Below, one piece after another: positions 7,954 through 18,013 of a stretch of 64,000 bases of DNA (within the stretch, counting starts at the first letter, position 1; every line of letters starts with the position of its first letter). This DNA comes from Methylobacillus sp. MM3 (GTDB lineage: Bacteria > Pseudomonadota > Gammaproteobacteria > Burkholderiales > Methylophilaceae). The stretch lies in assembly GCF_001645185.1 (NCBI RefSeq), contig NZ_LXTQ01000040.1, positions 186,001 through 250,000 of the forward strand. The letters run 5' to 3'. The notes beneath the pieces were generated by a model that was not told the DNA's origin, did not search any database, and was given only the letters and a program-made list of their open reading frames with translations. The translations under genes and the position numbers were made by a program.

Positions 7954-10900
7954 ATGAAACAGGACGCCATTTTGCCCCACGCCATTTCCCCGACCGAAGC
8001 CCGTTTGCGCGAGATATTGTCTCGCCGCATCATGATCCTGGATGGCGCGATGGGGACGATGATCCAGCAATACAAATTGACAGAACAGGATTATCGCGGC
8101 GAACGTTTCAAGGACTTCGCGGCACCCGCCGGCGAGCGCGAACTGTTCGTCAAGGGCAACAACGAGCTGCTGACGCTGACGCAACCGCATGTTATCCAGG
8201 AAATCCACGAACAATACCTGGTCGCTGGTGCGGATATCGTCGAGACCAATACTTTCGGTGCGACCAAGGTGGCGCAGGACGATTACCACATGGCGCATCT
8301 CGTCTACGAGATGAACGTCGAGGCCGCCAGGCTGGCGCGTTCGGCGTGCGACAAATATTCGACGCCGGACAAGCCGCGCTTCGTCGCCGGCGCATTGGGG
8401 CCGACGCCCAAGACCGCGTCGATTTCGCCTGACGTCAACGATCCGGCGGCGCGTAATGTGACGTTCGATCAGCTGGTTGCGGCCTATCTGGAGCAAACGC
8501 GCGGGCTGGTGGAAGGCGGCGCCGATATCCTGATGGTCGAGACCATTTTCGATACGCTCAACTGCAAGGCGGCCTTGTTCGCTATCGACAGTTTCTTCGA
8601 GGAAACCGGCACGCGCCTGCCCATCATGATTTCCGGTACGGTGACCGATGCGTCGGGCCGTATCCTCTCGGGGCAGACGGTGTCTGCGTTCTGGAATTCC
8701 GTGCGTCACGCGCGGCCTCTGACCATCGGCCTCAACTGCGCGCTGGGCGCGACGCTGATGCGTCCGTACGCGGAAGAGCTGGCCAGGATCGCCGATACCT
8801 ATGTCTGCATCTACCCGAATGCCGGTCTGCCTAACCCGATGTCCGACACCGGTTTCGACGAAAAGCCCCAGGATACGTCCTCGCTGCTGAGGGAGTTTGC
8901 CGAGAGCGGTTTCGTGAATATCGCCGGCGGCTGTTGCGGCACCACGCCGCCGCATATCCAGGCGATTGCCGAGGAAGTGCAGGGCATTGCGCCGCGCAGG
9001 ATTCCGGATGTGCCGGTTGCCACGCGGCTTTCCGGACTGGAGCCTTTCGTCATCGACGACAGCTCGCTGTTCGTGAACGTCGGCGAACGCACCAACGTCA
9101 CCGGCTCCAAGGCTTTCGCGCGCATGATACTCAACGGGCAGTACGAGGAAGCGCTCAGCGTCGCGCGGCAGCAGGTTGAGAACGGCGCGCAGGTGATCGA
9201 TATCAACATGGACGAGGGCATGCTGGACGCGGTCGCCGCGATGACGCATTTCCTCAATCTCATCGCCTCCGAGCCGGACATCGCCCGCGTGCCGGTGATG
9301 ATCGACTCTTCCAAGTGGACGGTGATCGAGGCCGGCCTCAAGTGCGTGCAAGGCAAATCCATCGTCAACTCGATCTCGATGAAGGAAGGCGAGGAGGAGT
9401 TCCTGCGTCAGGCCAAACTTTGCCGCCGCTACGGCGCCGCGGTGATCGTGATGGCTTTCGATGAAAAGGGCCAGGCCGATACCTTCGAACGCAAGACCGA
9501 AATCTGCAAGCGCGCCTATGACCTGCTGGTGGAGAAAGTCGATTTCCCTCCCGAGGACATCATCTTCGACCCCAATATTTTTGCGATTGCGACGGGCATC
9601 GAAGAACACAACAACTACGCGGTCGATTTCATCAATGCGACGCGCTGGATCAAGCAGAACCTGCCGTATGCGAAGATTTCCGGCGGCGTGTCCAATGTGA
9701 GTTTCAGCTTCCGCGGCAATGATCCTGCGCGCGAAGCCATCCACACCGTATTCCTCTATCACGCGATCCAGGCCGGCATGACCATGGGCATCGTCAACGC
9801 CGGCATGATGGGCGTTTATGATGACCTCGACTCCGAGTTGCGCGAGCGCGTCGAGGATGTGGTGCTGAACCGCCGCCCTGAGGCGACCGAACGCATGATC
9901 GAAATTGCCGGGACGCTCAAGGCAGGCGGCAAGAAAGAAGCTTCCATCCGGGAATGGCGCGGTACACCGGAAAACCCGGTGCCGGTCAACAAGCGTCTCG
10001 AGCACGCGATGGTGCACGGCATCACCGACTTTATCGTCGAGGACACCGAAGAGGCGCGTCAGCAGATCATGCAAGGCGGCGGCCGGCCGATCAACGTGAT
10101 CGAAGGCCCGCTGATGGACGGCATGAATGTCGTCGGCGATTTGTTCGGTCAGGGCAAGATGTTCCTGCCGCAGGTAGTCAAGTCGGCGCGCGTGATGAAG
10201 CAGGCCGTGGCGCACCTGATCCCGTTCATCGAGGAAGAAAAACGCCTGGAGCAGGAGCGTACCGGCATCGTCGCCAAGCCCAAGGGCAAGGTCGTCATTG
10301 CGACGGTCAAGGGCGACGTGCATGACATCGGCAAGAACATCGTCTCGGTGGTGCTGCAGTGCAACAACTTCGAGGTGGTGAACATGGGCGTGATGGTGCC
10401 GGCGTCGGAAATCCTGGCGATGGCCAAAGCGGAGAACGCCGACATCATCGGTCTTTCCGGCCTGATCACGCCGTCGCTGGAAGAAATGGCGCACGTTGCC
10501 CGCGAAATGCAACGCGACCCGTATTTCAGCGGCGTGAAAATGCCCTTGCTGATTGGCGGCGCGACAACGTCGCGCGCGCATACTGCCGTCAAGATCGCGC
10601 CGCATTACGAAGGTCCGGTAATTTACGTGCCGGACGCTTCGCGCTCGGTATCGGTAATGCAGTCCCTGCTCACTCCTGAGCAGCGCGACGCCTACATTGC
10701 CGAAGTGGCAAACGATTACGACCGCGTGCGCACGCAGCATGCCGGCAAGAAAGGCATCCCGCTGCTGACATTGGCCGATGCGCGTGCCAACAAGATGAAA
10801 GTGGAATTTACCGGCCCGAGCGCGCCGGTAAAGCCAAAATTCATTGGTCGCCGGGTAATAGATAATTTCGATCTGGCGATGTTGGCCGAGTACATTGACT

Positions 10901-11748
10901 GGGGCCCGTTCTTCCAGACCTGGGATCTGGCGGGCGCCTATCCGGCCATCCTCGAAGACAAGATCGTCGGCGAAGCAGCGACCAAGCTATTGCAGGAAGG
11001 CCGCGCAATGCTGAAGAAGATCATCGACGGCCGTTGGCTGACTGCCAGCGGGGTGATCGCGCTCCTGCCGGCGAACAGCGTCAACGATGACGATATCGAG
11101 ATTTATACCGACGAAACGCGCAGCGAAGTGGCCTTTACCTGGTACGGCATGCGCCAGCAGACGGTGAAACCGGTGATCGACGGCGTGCCGCGCCCGAACC
11201 AGTGCCTGGCCGATTTCATCGCGCCCAAAGCGTCGGGCGTCGGGGATTATATCGGCCTGTTCGCGGTGACCGCCGGGCTGGGCGTGGAGAAATACGAAAA
11301 GCGTTTCCTTGACGCGCACGACGATTACAACAGCATCCTGCTGAAATCGCTGGCCGATCGTCTCGCCGAGGCGTTTGCCGAGTATCTGCACGAACGGGTG
11401 CGCGTCGACCTGTGGGGCTATGCGCATGACGAAAAACTCAGCAACGTCGAGCTCATCAAGGAACAATATCACGGCATTCGCCCCGCGCCAGGTTACCCGG
11501 CTTGCCCGGACCATACGGTCAAGCCGGATATATTCAAGCTTTTGCGTCCCGAGGAGATCGGCATGAGCCTTACCGAATCGTTTGCGATGACGCCGGCCGC
11601 AGCGGTGTCGGGTTTTTATCTGGCGCATCCTGAATCCAGATACTTCAGCGTCGACAAGATCGGCGAAGACCAGTTGAACGATATGGCCGCGCGGCGCGGC
11701 TTGCCCAGGGAATATCTGGAACGCTGGCTGGCGCCCAACCTGTCTTGA
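7954..11748 (+). CDS. metH: cobalamin-dependent methionine synthase
   Basis: This full-length enzyme (1264 residues) transfers the methyl group of 5-methyl-tetrahydrofolate to homocysteine through cobalamin. Domains in order: homocysteine/zinc (residues about 20-340, with GLNCALG and the zinc pair [10 protein letters not shown]), folate-binding (about 365-625, [14 protein letters not shown]), B12 cap and Rossmann (about 660-900, with DVHDIGKN supplying the axial His near residue 790), and C-terminal SAM-binding reactivation domain (about 930-1264, [12 protein letters not shown]). It belongs with metF, metK and ahcY in this window, but the four genes are separate transcripts. No cobalamin riboswitch is visible upstream. 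The ribosome binding site is weak. Confidence 0.97.
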   Translation: MKQDAILPHAISPTEARLREILSRRIMILDGAMGTMIQQYKLTEQDYRGERFKDFAAPAGERELFVKGNNELLTLTQPHVIQEIHEQYLVAGADIVETNTFGATKVAQDDYHMAHLVYEMNVEAARLARSACDKYSTPDKPRFVAGALGPTPKTASISPDVNDPAARNVTFDQLVAAYLEQTRGLVEGGADILMVETIFDTLNCKAALFAIDSFFEETGTRLPIMISGTVTDASGRILSGQTVSAFWNSVRHARPLTIGLNCALGATLMRPYAEELARIADTYVCIYPNAGLPNPMSDTGFDEKPQDTSSLLREFAESGFVNIAGGCCGTTPPHIQAIAEEVQGIAPRRIPDVPVATRLSGLEPFVIDDSSLFVNVGERTNVTGSKAFARMILNGQYEEALSVARQQVENGAQVIDINMDEGMLDAVAAMTHFLNLIASEPDIARVPVMIDSSKWTVIEAGLKCVQGKSIVNSISMKEGEEEFLRQAKLCRRYGAAVIVMAFDEKGQADTFERKTEICKRAYDLLVEKVDFPPEDIIFDPNIFAIATGIEEHNNYAVDFINATRWIKQNLPYAKISGGVSNVSFSFRGNDPAREAIHTVFLYHAIQAGMTMGIVNAGMMGVYDDLDSELRERVEDVVLNRRPEATERMIEIAGTLKAGGKKEASIREWRGTPENPVPVNKRLEHAMVHGITDFIVEDTEEARQQIMQGGGRPINVIEGPLMDGMNVVGDLFGQGKMFLPQVVKSARVMKQAVAHLIPFIEEEKRLEQERTGIVAKPKGKVVIATVKGDVHDIGKNIVSVVLQCNNFEVVNMGVMVPASEILAMAKAENADIIGLSGLITPSLEEMAHVAREMQRDPYFSGVKMPLLIGGATTSRAHTAVKIAPHYEGPVIYVPDASRSVSVMQSLLTPEQRDAYIAEVANDYDRVRTQHAGKKGIPLLTLADARANKMKVEFTGPSAPVKPKFIGRRVIDNFDLAMLAEYIDWGPFFQTWDLAGAYPAILEDKIVGEAATKLLQEGRAMLKKIIDGRWLTASGVIALLPANSVNDDDIEIYTDETRSEVAFTWYGMRQQTVKPVIDGVPRPNQCLADFIAPKASGVGDYIGLFAVTAGLGVEKYEKRFLDAHDDYNSILLKSLADRLAEAFAEYLHERVRVDLWGYAHDEKLSNVELIKEQYHGIRPAPGYPACPDHTVKPDIFKLLRPEEIGMSLTESFAMTPAAAVSGFYLAHPESRYFSVDKIGEDQLNDMAARRGLPREYLERWLAPNLS

Positions 11749-11794
11749 TGCGGTTTTGATGGCTGGCCGCTGGTAATCACAATAAGGATAAACA

Positions 11795-12559
11795 GTGAAT
11801 TTTTTGCGCGTGGGGTTTGTGGTGTCGCTACTTGCGGCGGCCTTTTCGGTGTCTGCCAGCGAAGAAGGGCAAGGCGATGAGGCCGGGCAATTGCGGGGGA
11901 TTATTCGCAACCTGATGGACGACAACTCGGCGTTCGCGAAAACGCACAAAGCCGATTATTACAAGCCGTTTACCGACGGGCAGCACCCGCGCGCGACGGT
12001 GGTGACCTGTTCCGACTCGCGCGTACATACCCACGCGTTTGATCAAACGCCCGACGGCGATCTGTTCATGGTGCGCAACATCGGCAACCAGATTTCCACG
12101 GCCGAAGGTTCGGTGGAATACGGCGTGCATCATCTGCATACGCCTTTGCTGATCATCGTCGGCCATTCCGCCTGCGGCGCGATCAAGGCTGCGCGGGGCG
12201 ATTTTTCAAAAGAATCGCCCGCCATCAAGCGCGAACTCGTCACCATCAAGTTGCCGGCCAGGAACCCCAAAAACGATGACGCAGCGGAAATCCTGCGCGG
12301 CATCGATGGCAACGTAAACAATCAGGTCGCCTATGCGTTGAAGAAGTTCTCGCATGAGGTGGCAGAGGGCAAGCTCACCGTGATCGGAGCAATCTACGAT
12401 TTCCGCAACGACATGCAACAAGGGCAGGGCAGGCTGGTCATTACCAACGTCAACGGTAGCACCGACTCCGGTAACATTCTCGCGAGCCTGATGAAGATCA
12501 ACGGCAACGGGATGAAGATGGACCGGAAATCCTCCGACAAACAAACAGCGAAACATTGA
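11795..12559 (+). CDS. beta-class carbonic anhydrase, exported
   Basis: The protein has 254 residues and starts at GTG 11795 (AAGGATAAACA upstream). A signal peptide (NFLRVGFVVSLLAAAFSVSASE) precedes the enzyme, so it is predicted to be periplasmic. The beta-CA zinc and catalytic residues are present: CSDSRVHTH (Cys and the Asp/Arg dyad, about residue 72) and GHSACGAIKAA (His and Cys, about residues 124-132). It interconverts CO2 and bicarbonate. Most bacterial beta-CAs are cytoplasmic, so export is notable; periplasmic members are known. The stop codon overlaps the mpl start (TGATG), so the two genes are probably cotranscribed. Confidence 0.9.
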   Translation: MNFLRVGFVVSLLAAAFSVSASEEGQGDEAGQLRGIIRNLMDDNSAFAKTHKADYYKPFTDGQHPRATVVTCSDSRVHTHAFDQTPDGDLFMVRNIGNQISTAEGSVEYGVHHLHTPLLIIVGHSACGAIKAARGDFSKESPAIKRELVTIKLPARNPKNDDAAEILRGIDGNVNNQVAYALKKFSHEVAEGKLTVIGAIYDFRNDMQQGQGRLVITNVNGSTDSGNILASLMKINGNGMKMDRKSSDKQTAKH

Positions 12560-13932
12560 TGCATATTCATATTCTCGGAATTTGCGGCACCTTCATGGGC
12601 GGCATCGCCGTCCTGGCGAAAGCTGCCGGCCATCGCGTCACGGGTTGCGACGCCAATGTCTATCCGCCGATGAGCACGCAGCTCGAGGCACAGGGCATCG
12701 AGCTCATCGAAGGTTTCGGCAGCGAACAGCTGGCATTGAAGCCGGATATTTTCGTCATCGGCAACGTCGTGTCGCGCGGCAATCCGCTGATGGAGGAAAT
12801 CCTCAATCGCGGCCTGCCGTATATTTCCGGCCCGCAATGGCTGGCGGAGAATGTGTTGCAGGACAAGTGGGTACTCGCTGTCGCGGGTACGCACGGCAAG
12901 ACGACAACCAGTTCCATGCTGGCCTGGGTGCTGGAATATGCCGGGCTGGCGCCTGGTTTTTTGATCGGCGGAGTACCCGAGAATTTCGGCGTTTCCGCGC
13001 GACTGCCCGGTGCGCCGCGCCAGGAACCGAACGGCCGTTCGCCGTTTTTCGTGATCGAAGCGGACGAATACGACACCGCATTTTTCGACAAGCGTTCCAA
13101 GTTCGTGCACTACCGCCCGCGCACCGCAGTGCTCAACAACCTCGAATTCGACCATGCGGACATCTTTGCCGATCTCGCCGCCATTGAGACCCAGTTTCAT
13201 CATCTGGTGCGCACCGTGCCCGGCCAGGGGCTGGTGGTCGCCAACGGCCGGGAGGAAAGCCTCGATCGCGTGCTGCAACGCGGCTGCTGGACGCCGGTGG
13301 AACGCTTCGGGATTGAAGACGGATGGGCTGCGGGCGAAGCTGAGAGCGATGGCAGTTTCGAAGTGCTGCTCAACGGCAAAGCGCAAGGCCGCGTGCAATG
13401 GGAGTTGCTGGGCGAGCATAACCGGATGAATGCGCTGGCCGTGCTGGCCGCGGCGCGCCACGTGGGTGTGCCGGTGGGCGTAGGCATTGACGGTTTAAGC
13501 GCGTTTCGCAACGTGAAGCGCCGCATGGAAGTGCGCGGTACGGTCAACGACATTACGGTCTATGACGATTTCGCGCATCATCCCACCGCCATCGAAACGA
13601 CGGTGGCCGGCCTTCGCGCCAAGGTCGGCAATGCGCGTATCCTAGCGGTGCTCGAGCCGCGCTCGAATACCATGAAGCTGGGCGTGATGAAGGCAGCACT
13701 GCCAGGCAGCCTGAAAGATGCCGATCGCGTATTTTGCTACGCCGCCAATCTTGGGTGGGATGCCGCTGCTGCTCTGGAGCCGCTGGGCACGACAGCCTCG
13801 GCGAGCGACGATCTCGGGCAGTTGATCGAGGCCATTGCGAGTGAAGCCCGCCCCGGCGATCATATCCTGGTGATGAGCAACGGCGGTTTCGGCGGTATTC
13901 ACCAGAAATTGTTGGAGAGGTTGGAAATTTGA
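12559..13932 (+). CDS. mpl: UDP-N-acetylmuramate:L-Ala-gamma-D-Glu-mDAP ligase
   Basis: The protein has 457 residues and is a Mur-ligase-fold enzyme that joins recycled tripeptide to UDP-MurNAc in peptidoglycan recycling. The N-terminal Rossmann domain starts HIHILGICGTFMGG. The ATP loop is GTHGKTTTSSMLAWVLE (about residue 113). The central-domain motif EADEYDTAFFDKRSKF is typical of Mpl, and the C-terminal domain contains YDDFAHHPTAIE. ATG 12559 overlaps the preceding stop. An in-frame TTG one codon earlier is less likely. It overlaps tonB by 4 nt at its 3' end. Confidence 0.95.
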   Translation: MHIHILGICGTFMGGIAVLAKAAGHRVTGCDANVYPPMSTQLEAQGIELIEGFGSEQLALKPDIFVIGNVVSRGNPLMEEILNRGLPYISGPQWLAENVLQDKWVLAVAGTHGKTTTSSMLAWVLEYAGLAPGFLIGGVPENFGVSARLPGAPRQEPNGRSPFFVIEADEYDTAFFDKRSKFVHYRPRTAVLNNLEFDHADIFADLAAIETQFHHLVRTVPGQGLVVANGREESLDRVLQRGCWTPVERFGIEDGWAAGEAESDGSFEVLLNGKAQGRVQWELLGEHNRMNALAVLAAARHVGVPVGVGIDGLSAFRNVKRRMEVRGTVNDITVYDDFAHHPTAIETTVAGLRAKVGNARILAVLEPRSNTMKLGVMKAALPGSLKDADRVFCYAANLGWDAAAALEPLGTTASASDDLGQLIEAIASEARPGDHILVMSNGGFGGIHQKLLERLEI

Positions 13933-14888
13933 ACGGTATCGTTGACTGGATCAAAAGCACGCTGGGTGTCGCCCTCGTGTTTTCAGTCGTCGCGCATGCC
14001 GTGCTGATAGTGGGTCTCGGCTTCGTCAAGCCGGAAGAAAAGAAACTGCAAGACAAGGCGAAAGCGCTTGAAGTGGTGCTGGTCAACGCCAAGACCAAGG
14101 AGGCCCCGAAGAAGGCCGAGGCGTTGGCGCAATCCAATCTCGACCGCGGCGGCAATACCGATGCCGACCGGCAGATGAAATCGCCCCTGCCGGTACCCAA
14201 GACTCCGCCCGACGAGTCCGCTACCAAGCTTGCTGCTGAAACGAAGCAGGCCAAGGTCAAGGCAGCTGCGAAGCAATCTGAAGCTCCGCGCAAGCAGCAG
14301 CATATCGCCGAGCAGGAAAAGCCGGCGCAGGAGGTAATGACCAAGCCGCAGTCGCCGCAAAAGATAGAGAGCGCGCCGACGCAACAGGCCGAAGCCGTGG
14401 AGCCGGACCAGGGCAAGCACGAGGAAAAGCCTACGGTCATCAATACCGCCGATCTCGTGGCGCGCAGTCTCGACGCCGCTCGCCTTGAGGCGCAACTTTC
14501 CAAGAACATGGATGCCTATCAGAAGCGCCCGAAACGCAAATTCATCGGCGCGCGCGTCCGTGAATATCGCTTTGCCAGCTATGTCGAGGCATGGCGGCAG
14601 AAGGTTGAAAAAGTGGGTAATCTCAACTATCCGGCCGCAGCCAAGGAGCATAAGCTCTATGGCCGGTTACAACTGACGGTATCCATACGCGCCGACGGCA
14701 GCATCGAAAAAATCGAACTCAATCGGAGTTCGGGGCATCCCATATTGGATGAAGCGGCGCAACGCATCGTCGAGCTCGCCGCCCCTTATGCGGCATTTCC
14801 CGAAGAGGTGCGCCAGGATACGGATATCATCGAAATTACCCGCACCTGGACCTTTACCCGCGAAGACACGCTTTATTCTGGAGATTAG
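13929..14888 (+). CDS. tonB: energy transducer TonB
   Basis: The protein has 319 residues with one N-terminal membrane helix (LGVALVFSVVAHAVLIVGLGF). A long Lys/Ala/Pro/Glu-rich periplasmic linker (about residues 40-180) leads to the C-terminal TonB domain (about 215-310, with YPAAAKEHKLYGRLQLTVSI and SGHPILDEAAQRIVELAAPYAAFP). It passes proton-motive energy from ExbBD to outer-membrane receptors. The start is TTG at 13929, overlapping the mpl stop. A strong GGAGAGG at 13914-13920 lies 8 nt upstream and supports it, since no ATG is available near the membrane helix. No exbBD gene is adjacent. Confidence 0.88.
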   Translation: MNGIVDWIKSTLGVALVFSVVAHAVLIVGLGFVKPEEKKLQDKAKALEVVLVNAKTKEAPKKAEALAQSNLDRGGNTDADRQMKSPLPVPKTPPDESATKLAAETKQAKVKAAAKQSEAPRKQQHIAEQEKPAQEVMTKPQSPQKIESAPTQQAEAVEPDQGKHEEKPTVINTADLVARSLDAARLEAQLSKNMDAYQKRPKRKFIGARVREYRFASYVEAWRQKVEKVGNLNYPAAAKEHKLYGRLQLTVSIRADGSIEKIELNRSSGHPILDEAAQRIVELAAPYAAFPEEVRQDTDIIEITRTWTFTREDTLYSGD

Positions 14889-14890
14889 TT

Positions 14891-15217
14891 GTGAGCATGC
14901 CTGCAAGGCCATCCTATTACGAGCGCCACGTTTTTTTCTGCCTTAACCGCCGCGATGACGGCGCCGCCTGCTGCTGCGATCATGATGCGGAAGGCATGTT
15001 CGAGTACGCCAAGAAACAGGTCAAGAAGCTCGGCATGAACGGCAAGGGCAAGGTGCGTGTCAACCGCGCCGGCTGCTTCGATCGTTGCGACGAAGGGCCC
15101 TTGCTGGTGGTGTACCCGGAAGCGATCTGGTATACGTTTGTCGATAAGGAAGACATCGACGAAATCATCGAAAGCCACCTCAAGCAGGGCAAGGTGGTGG
15201 AGCGGTTGCAGGTCTAG
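14891..15217 (+). CDS. (2Fe-2S) ferredoxin domain protein, thioredoxin-like
   Basis: The protein has 108 residues. The thioredoxin-like 2Fe-2S fold is indicated by HVFFCLNRRDDGAACCC near the N-terminus and the second pair of ligands in RAGCFDRCDEGPLLVVYPE (about residues 57-75), followed by the helix DIDEIIESHL. This is the small stand-alone ferredoxin family often annotated as (2Fe-2S) ferredoxin domain-containing protein. GTG 14891 was preferred because GGAG at 14879-14882 is 8 nt upstream; ATG 14897 is the alternative. It follows tonB by 2 nt and is probably in the same operon. Its redox partner is unknown. Confidence 0.88.
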   Translation: MSMPARPSYYERHVFFCLNRRDDGAACCCDHDAEGMFEYAKKQVKKLGMNGKGKVRVNRAGCFDRCDEGPLLVVYPEAIWYTFVDKEDIDEIIESHLKQGKVVERLQV

Positions 15218-15234
15218 CGTTCTACAGGATTACG

Positions 15235-15660
15235 CTACGCCAGGGTTTTATCGACCAGTACCTTATGCAGTGCCAGGCGCAGCTTGCCGGCAAGCTCGGG
15301 CATGGGCGGCAGCAATGGGATTTCTCGTTTTGCCTCTCCCCAGATCGGGTTCGGAAAGTGCCGGTCGTCGGCAAAGCGCGGGATGATATGCCAATGCAGG
15401 TGCGGTACCACATTGCCCAAGCTTGCGAGATTGATCTTGTCGGGCTTTATCACCTCGCGTACCGCGAATTCCACGGCAAAGACGGCGTGCATCAATTGCG
15501 CCCGCTCCGATTCGCCCAGGTCGGTCATTTCCTTGACGTGACGGTTGAGGATGACGCGGCAGAAGCCGGGATAGTGCGCATCGTTGACCCATATCGCGCG
15601 GCAAAGGTCGTTTTGCCACAGGATCTCGCCGCCAGGCTGGTCGCATAATTCACAGGACAT
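15235..15660 (-). CDS. HIT family protein
   Basis: The protein has 141 residues. It contains the histidine-triad motif NVVPHLHWHIIPR (H-x-H-x-H, about residues 88-96) that cleaves nucleotide-phosphoramidate or nucleotidyl bonds. An N-terminal CELCDQPGGEILW segment is typical of the diadenosine-polyphosphate-hydrolase-like bacterial HIT group. The natural substrate cannot be told from sequence. It is convergent with the ferredoxin gene and lies downstream of the sodB terminator. Confidence 0.9.
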   Translation of the reverse strand: MSCELCDQPGGEILWQNDLCRAIWVNDAHYPGFCRVILNRHVKEMTDLGESERAQLMHAVFAVEFAVREVIKPDKINLASLGNVVPHLHWHIIPRFADDRHFPNPIWGEAKREIPLLPPMPELAGKLRLALHKVLVDKTLA

Positions 15661-15683
15661 TCGTTCTCTCGTTTTTGAGCGAT

Positions 15684-15716
15684 AAAAAACGCCGTTGAGA
15701 CTGGGCTCAACGGCGT
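15684..15716 (-). terminator. intrinsic terminator of sodB
   Basis: An 11-bp stem (ACGCCGTTGAG/CTCAACGGCGT) with a 6-nt loop is followed on the minus strand by a run of six T residues. It lies 26 nt after the sodB stop and before the HIT gene. Confidence 0.9.
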
Positions 15717-15741
15717 ATTCATTTTGCCAGCAAAGAACTGC

Positions 15742-16323
15742 TTAGGCGAAATTGGTTTCGGCGAAATCCCAGTTGGCGAGGCTGTTCAGGAAGTTTTCCA
15801 CGAACTTCGCGCGCAGGTTGCGATAGTCGATATAGTAAGCGTGCTCCCATACGTCGATGGTCAGCAGCGCCTTGTCGCCGGTGGTCAGCGGAGTGCCGGC
15901 CGCGCCCATGTTGACGATATCCACCGAACCGTCAGCCTTCTTCACCAGCCAGGTCCAGCCGGAACCGAAGTTACCCACGGCAGAAGCCTGGAATGCCTTC
16001 TTGAATTCATCGAAGCTGCCCCATTTCTTGTCAATGGCTTCGGCCAGTGCGCCCTTGGGAGCGCTGCCGCCGTTCGGCTTCATGCTGTTCCAGAAAAAGG
16101 TGTGGTTCCACACTTGCGCGGAATTGTTGTAGAGGCCGCCGGAAGACTTCTTGATGATGTCTTCCAGAGCGGCATTCTCGAATTCCGTGCCCTTGATCAG
16201 GTTGTTCAGATTGGTCACGTAGGTCTGATGATGCTTGCCGTAATGGTATTCCATGGTTTCGGCGGAGATATGCGGTGCCAGAGCATCCTTGGCGTAAGGC
16301 AGCGCGGGGAGTTGATGTTCCAT
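15742..16323 (-). CDS. sodB: superoxide dismutase, Fe type
   Basis: The protein has 193 residues and dismutates superoxide in the cytoplasm. Metal ligands are visible as [11 protein letters not shown] (second ligand region) and [13 protein letters not shown] (Asp and His ligands). [11 protein letters not shown] and [11 protein letters not shown] are typical of the iron enzyme. The start at 16323 gives the family N-terminus [20 protein letters not shown], with AGGA 6 nt upstream. An upstream in-frame ATG at 16377 would add an unlikely extension. It is a single-gene unit with its own terminator. Confidence 0.96.
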   Translation of the reverse strand: MEHQLPALPYAKDALAPHISAETMEYHYGKHHQTYVTNLNNLIKGTEFENAALEDIIKKSSGGLYNNSAQVWNHTFFWNSMKPNGGSAPKGALAEAIDKKWGSFDEFKKAFQASAVGNFGSGWTWLVKKADGSVDIVNMGAAGTPLTTGDKALLTIDVWEHAYYIDYRNLRAKFVENFLNSLANWDFAETNFA

Positions 16324-16390
16324 TTGGAGTCCTTTCTTGCGGGGATTAAAAAATTCGAGTGGTGTATTTTGCCACAAAAAGCCGAGCTGG

Positions 16391-16412
16391 CTTGTCAGGT
16401 ATTCGTGACAAG
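16391..16412. repeat. inverted repeat upstream of sodB
   Basis: CTTGTCA-N8-TGACAAG forms a perfect 7-bp dyad about 70 bp upstream of the sodB start and just past the xerC stop. It could be an operator or a processed hairpin. There is no U-tract. Confidence 0.4.
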
Positions 16413-16432
16413 ACTATTCATGACAGTCGATT

Positions 16433-17314
16433 TCAGGGTTTGTTCTTTTTGGCTCGAGGATGTGCCTGATCGTACACTTTTGCCAGGTGCTGAAAATCCA
16501 GATGCGTATAGACCTGCGTCGTGCTGATATTGGCGTGCCCCAGCATTTCCTGCACGGCGCGCAAGTCGCCGCTGGATTGCAGAACATGCGTTGCAAAACT
16601 GTGGCGCAGCATGTGCGGGTGCACATTCCCGGCGATGCCTTGTTTGATCGCCCAGGTTTTCAGACGATATTGCACGGCGCGCGGGGTCAGTCGCTTGCCG
16701 TTGCGGCTGACAAATAGCGCATTTTCATCCTCCGCTTTCAGCAAGGCGCGCTGCGGCAGCCAAGTCTTGATGGCGGCAATGGCATATTGCCCGACGGGAA
16801 CGATGCGCGTCTTGTTGCCCTTGCCGGTGACGGTGACGGTGCCCTCGGCCAGATCCAGCCCGCCGAGGTCGAGGCCGACCAGTTCCGCGAGGCGCAGACC
16901 GGAGGAGTAGAACAACTCCAGTATCGCGTGATCGCGGGCGGCAAGGGTGTCATCGTCTTTCACGTCCACCAGCTTTGTGGCCTGCTCCGGTGAAAGGGCC
17001 TGGGGAAGGGTTTTCGCCGACTTCGGCGGACGCATGCCGATGCAGGGGTTGTTATCGATGCCGTGGCGGCGCGCCAGGTAAGCGAAGAACCCGCGCCAGG
17101 CGGACAGCATGCGAGCGATGCTTTTGCCCCCGATGCCGCGCCCATGCAGGGCCGCGACGAAACGGCGGATATGCGCCGCTTTCAATTCCTGGAAGGAGGT
17201 GTCGCCCGCAAGTTCCTTCAGAGTGCGGATGTCGCGGGCGTAGTTCTCGCAAGTGAGTGGGCTCAGGCCCCGCTCGTGAGCCAGATGGTCGAGGTAGGCC
17301 GCCAGAAAGTCCAA
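16433..17314 (-). CDS. xerC: tyrosine recombinase XerC
   Basis: The protein has 293 residues. It is a chromosome-dimer-resolving recombinase that acts with XerD at dif. The N-terminal SAM-like DNA-binding domain covers about residues 1-90. The catalytic domain shows all active-site residues: Arg in SSGLRLAELVGL, Lys in GKGNKTRIVP, HPHMLRHSFATH (His and Arg), LGHANIS (His) and the nucleophile in TTQVYTHL. The gene is placed with dapF and DUF484, as in E. coli and relatives, which supports XerC over XerD. The start is TTG 17314. No other start codon lies between it and the DUF484 stop at 17332. Confidence 0.93.
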   Translation of the reverse strand: MDFLAAYLDHLAHERGLSPLTCENYARDIRTLKELAGDTSFQELKAAHIRRFVAALHGRGIGGKSIARMLSAWRGFFAYLARRHGIDNNPCIGMRPPKSAKTLPQALSPEQATKLVDVKDDDTLAARDHAILELFYSSGLRLAELVGLDLGGLDLAEGTVTVTGKGNKTRIVPVGQYAIAAIKTWLPQRALLKAEDENALFVSRNGKRLTPRAVQYRLKTWAIKQGIAGNVHPHMLRHSFATHVLQSSGDLRAVQEMLGHANISTTQVYTHLDFQHLAKVYDQAHPRAKKNKP

Positions 17315-17331
17315 GTTGCCGTTGAATCGCG

Positions 17332-17991
17332 CTAGAGGATATAGCGCAGCAGCGCGACGCTCAGCAACTCGCCGATGCGCTTCAGGTACAGCGTGCCCAT
17401 TTCCGGATAGAAGCGCTTCGGGTCTTCGCTGGCCATGGCCAGCAGTCCGAATACATTTTCGCCGCGCAGCGGGATCAGGGCAAAGGATTTGAGCGGGGCG
17501 TTCGTTTCACCGAACCAGCCATCCAGATTGAGCGAAGGGTTATGGCCGCAGTAAGGGGCATTCAAGCCTTGCGCCCAGTTGCGCAGGGTCTCGTCGACCG
17601 GATTGAATTCGTCGCCGGTATCTGCTTCGCTTTGCGGCTGGGCCCACAGACGTATCGCGACGTGCGGCACCTGGAAGTCTTCACGCAGGTTGTGCATCAC
17701 CATTTGCACCAGCGCATCGAAGCTGCGCGCGGCGAGAATGCCAAGTGTCAGGCGGTGCACCTTGTCGCTGATGACGTCGTTTTCTTCGCCAAACTGAATC
17801 AGCTCGGATAGCTTGGCTTCCAGGATGCGGATCTTGTCGCGTTGTGCCAGTTGCTGACGCTCGGCCAGCGAAATCGTGCCGCTGCCATGCGGGCTGGGCA
17901 GGTAGATTTCCGTTAAAAGATGCGCGTTACGTTCAAAGAATCCGGGGTTCGCGCGCAGATATTCTGTCAGTTGGTCGTCGGTCGTTTGCAT
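17332..17991 (-). CDS. DUF484 family protein
   Basis: The protein has 219 residues. The N-terminus (QLTEYLRANPGFFERNAHLL) matches the DUF484 family found between dapF and xerC in many proteobacteria. A coiled-coil stretch (SLAERQQLAQRDKIRILEAKL) is followed by a GAF-like domain (about residues 80-215, with IPLRGENVFGLLAMAS and DPKRFYPEMGTLYLKRIGE). The function is not established. It lies between dapF and xerC on the same strand with short gaps and is probably cotranscribed. Confidence 0.9.
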   Translation of the reverse strand: MQTTDDQLTEYLRANPGFFERNAHLLTEIYLPSPHGSGTISLAERQQLAQRDKIRILEAKLSELIQFGEENDVISDKVHRLTLGILAARSFDALVQMVMHNLREDFQVPHVAIRLWAQPQSEADTGDEFNPVDETLRNWAQGLNAPYCGHNPSLNLDGWFGETNAPLKSFALIPLRGENVFGLLAMASEDPKRFYPEMGTLYLKRIGELLSVALLRYIL

Positions 17992-18013
17992 GGTGTGCCT
18001 TCTGCTAATTTTT

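Noticed and set aside
7864-10740. 958-codon open frame antisense to metH
   Set aside because: Its His/Arg/Asp-rich composition mirrors the metH codons. There is no recognisable domain and no promoter or ribosome binding site.
16433-17314. Tyrosine recombinase as sign of an integrated element
   Set aside because: Its neighbours dapF and DUF484 and its full XerC length identify it as the chromosomal dimer-resolution recombinase.
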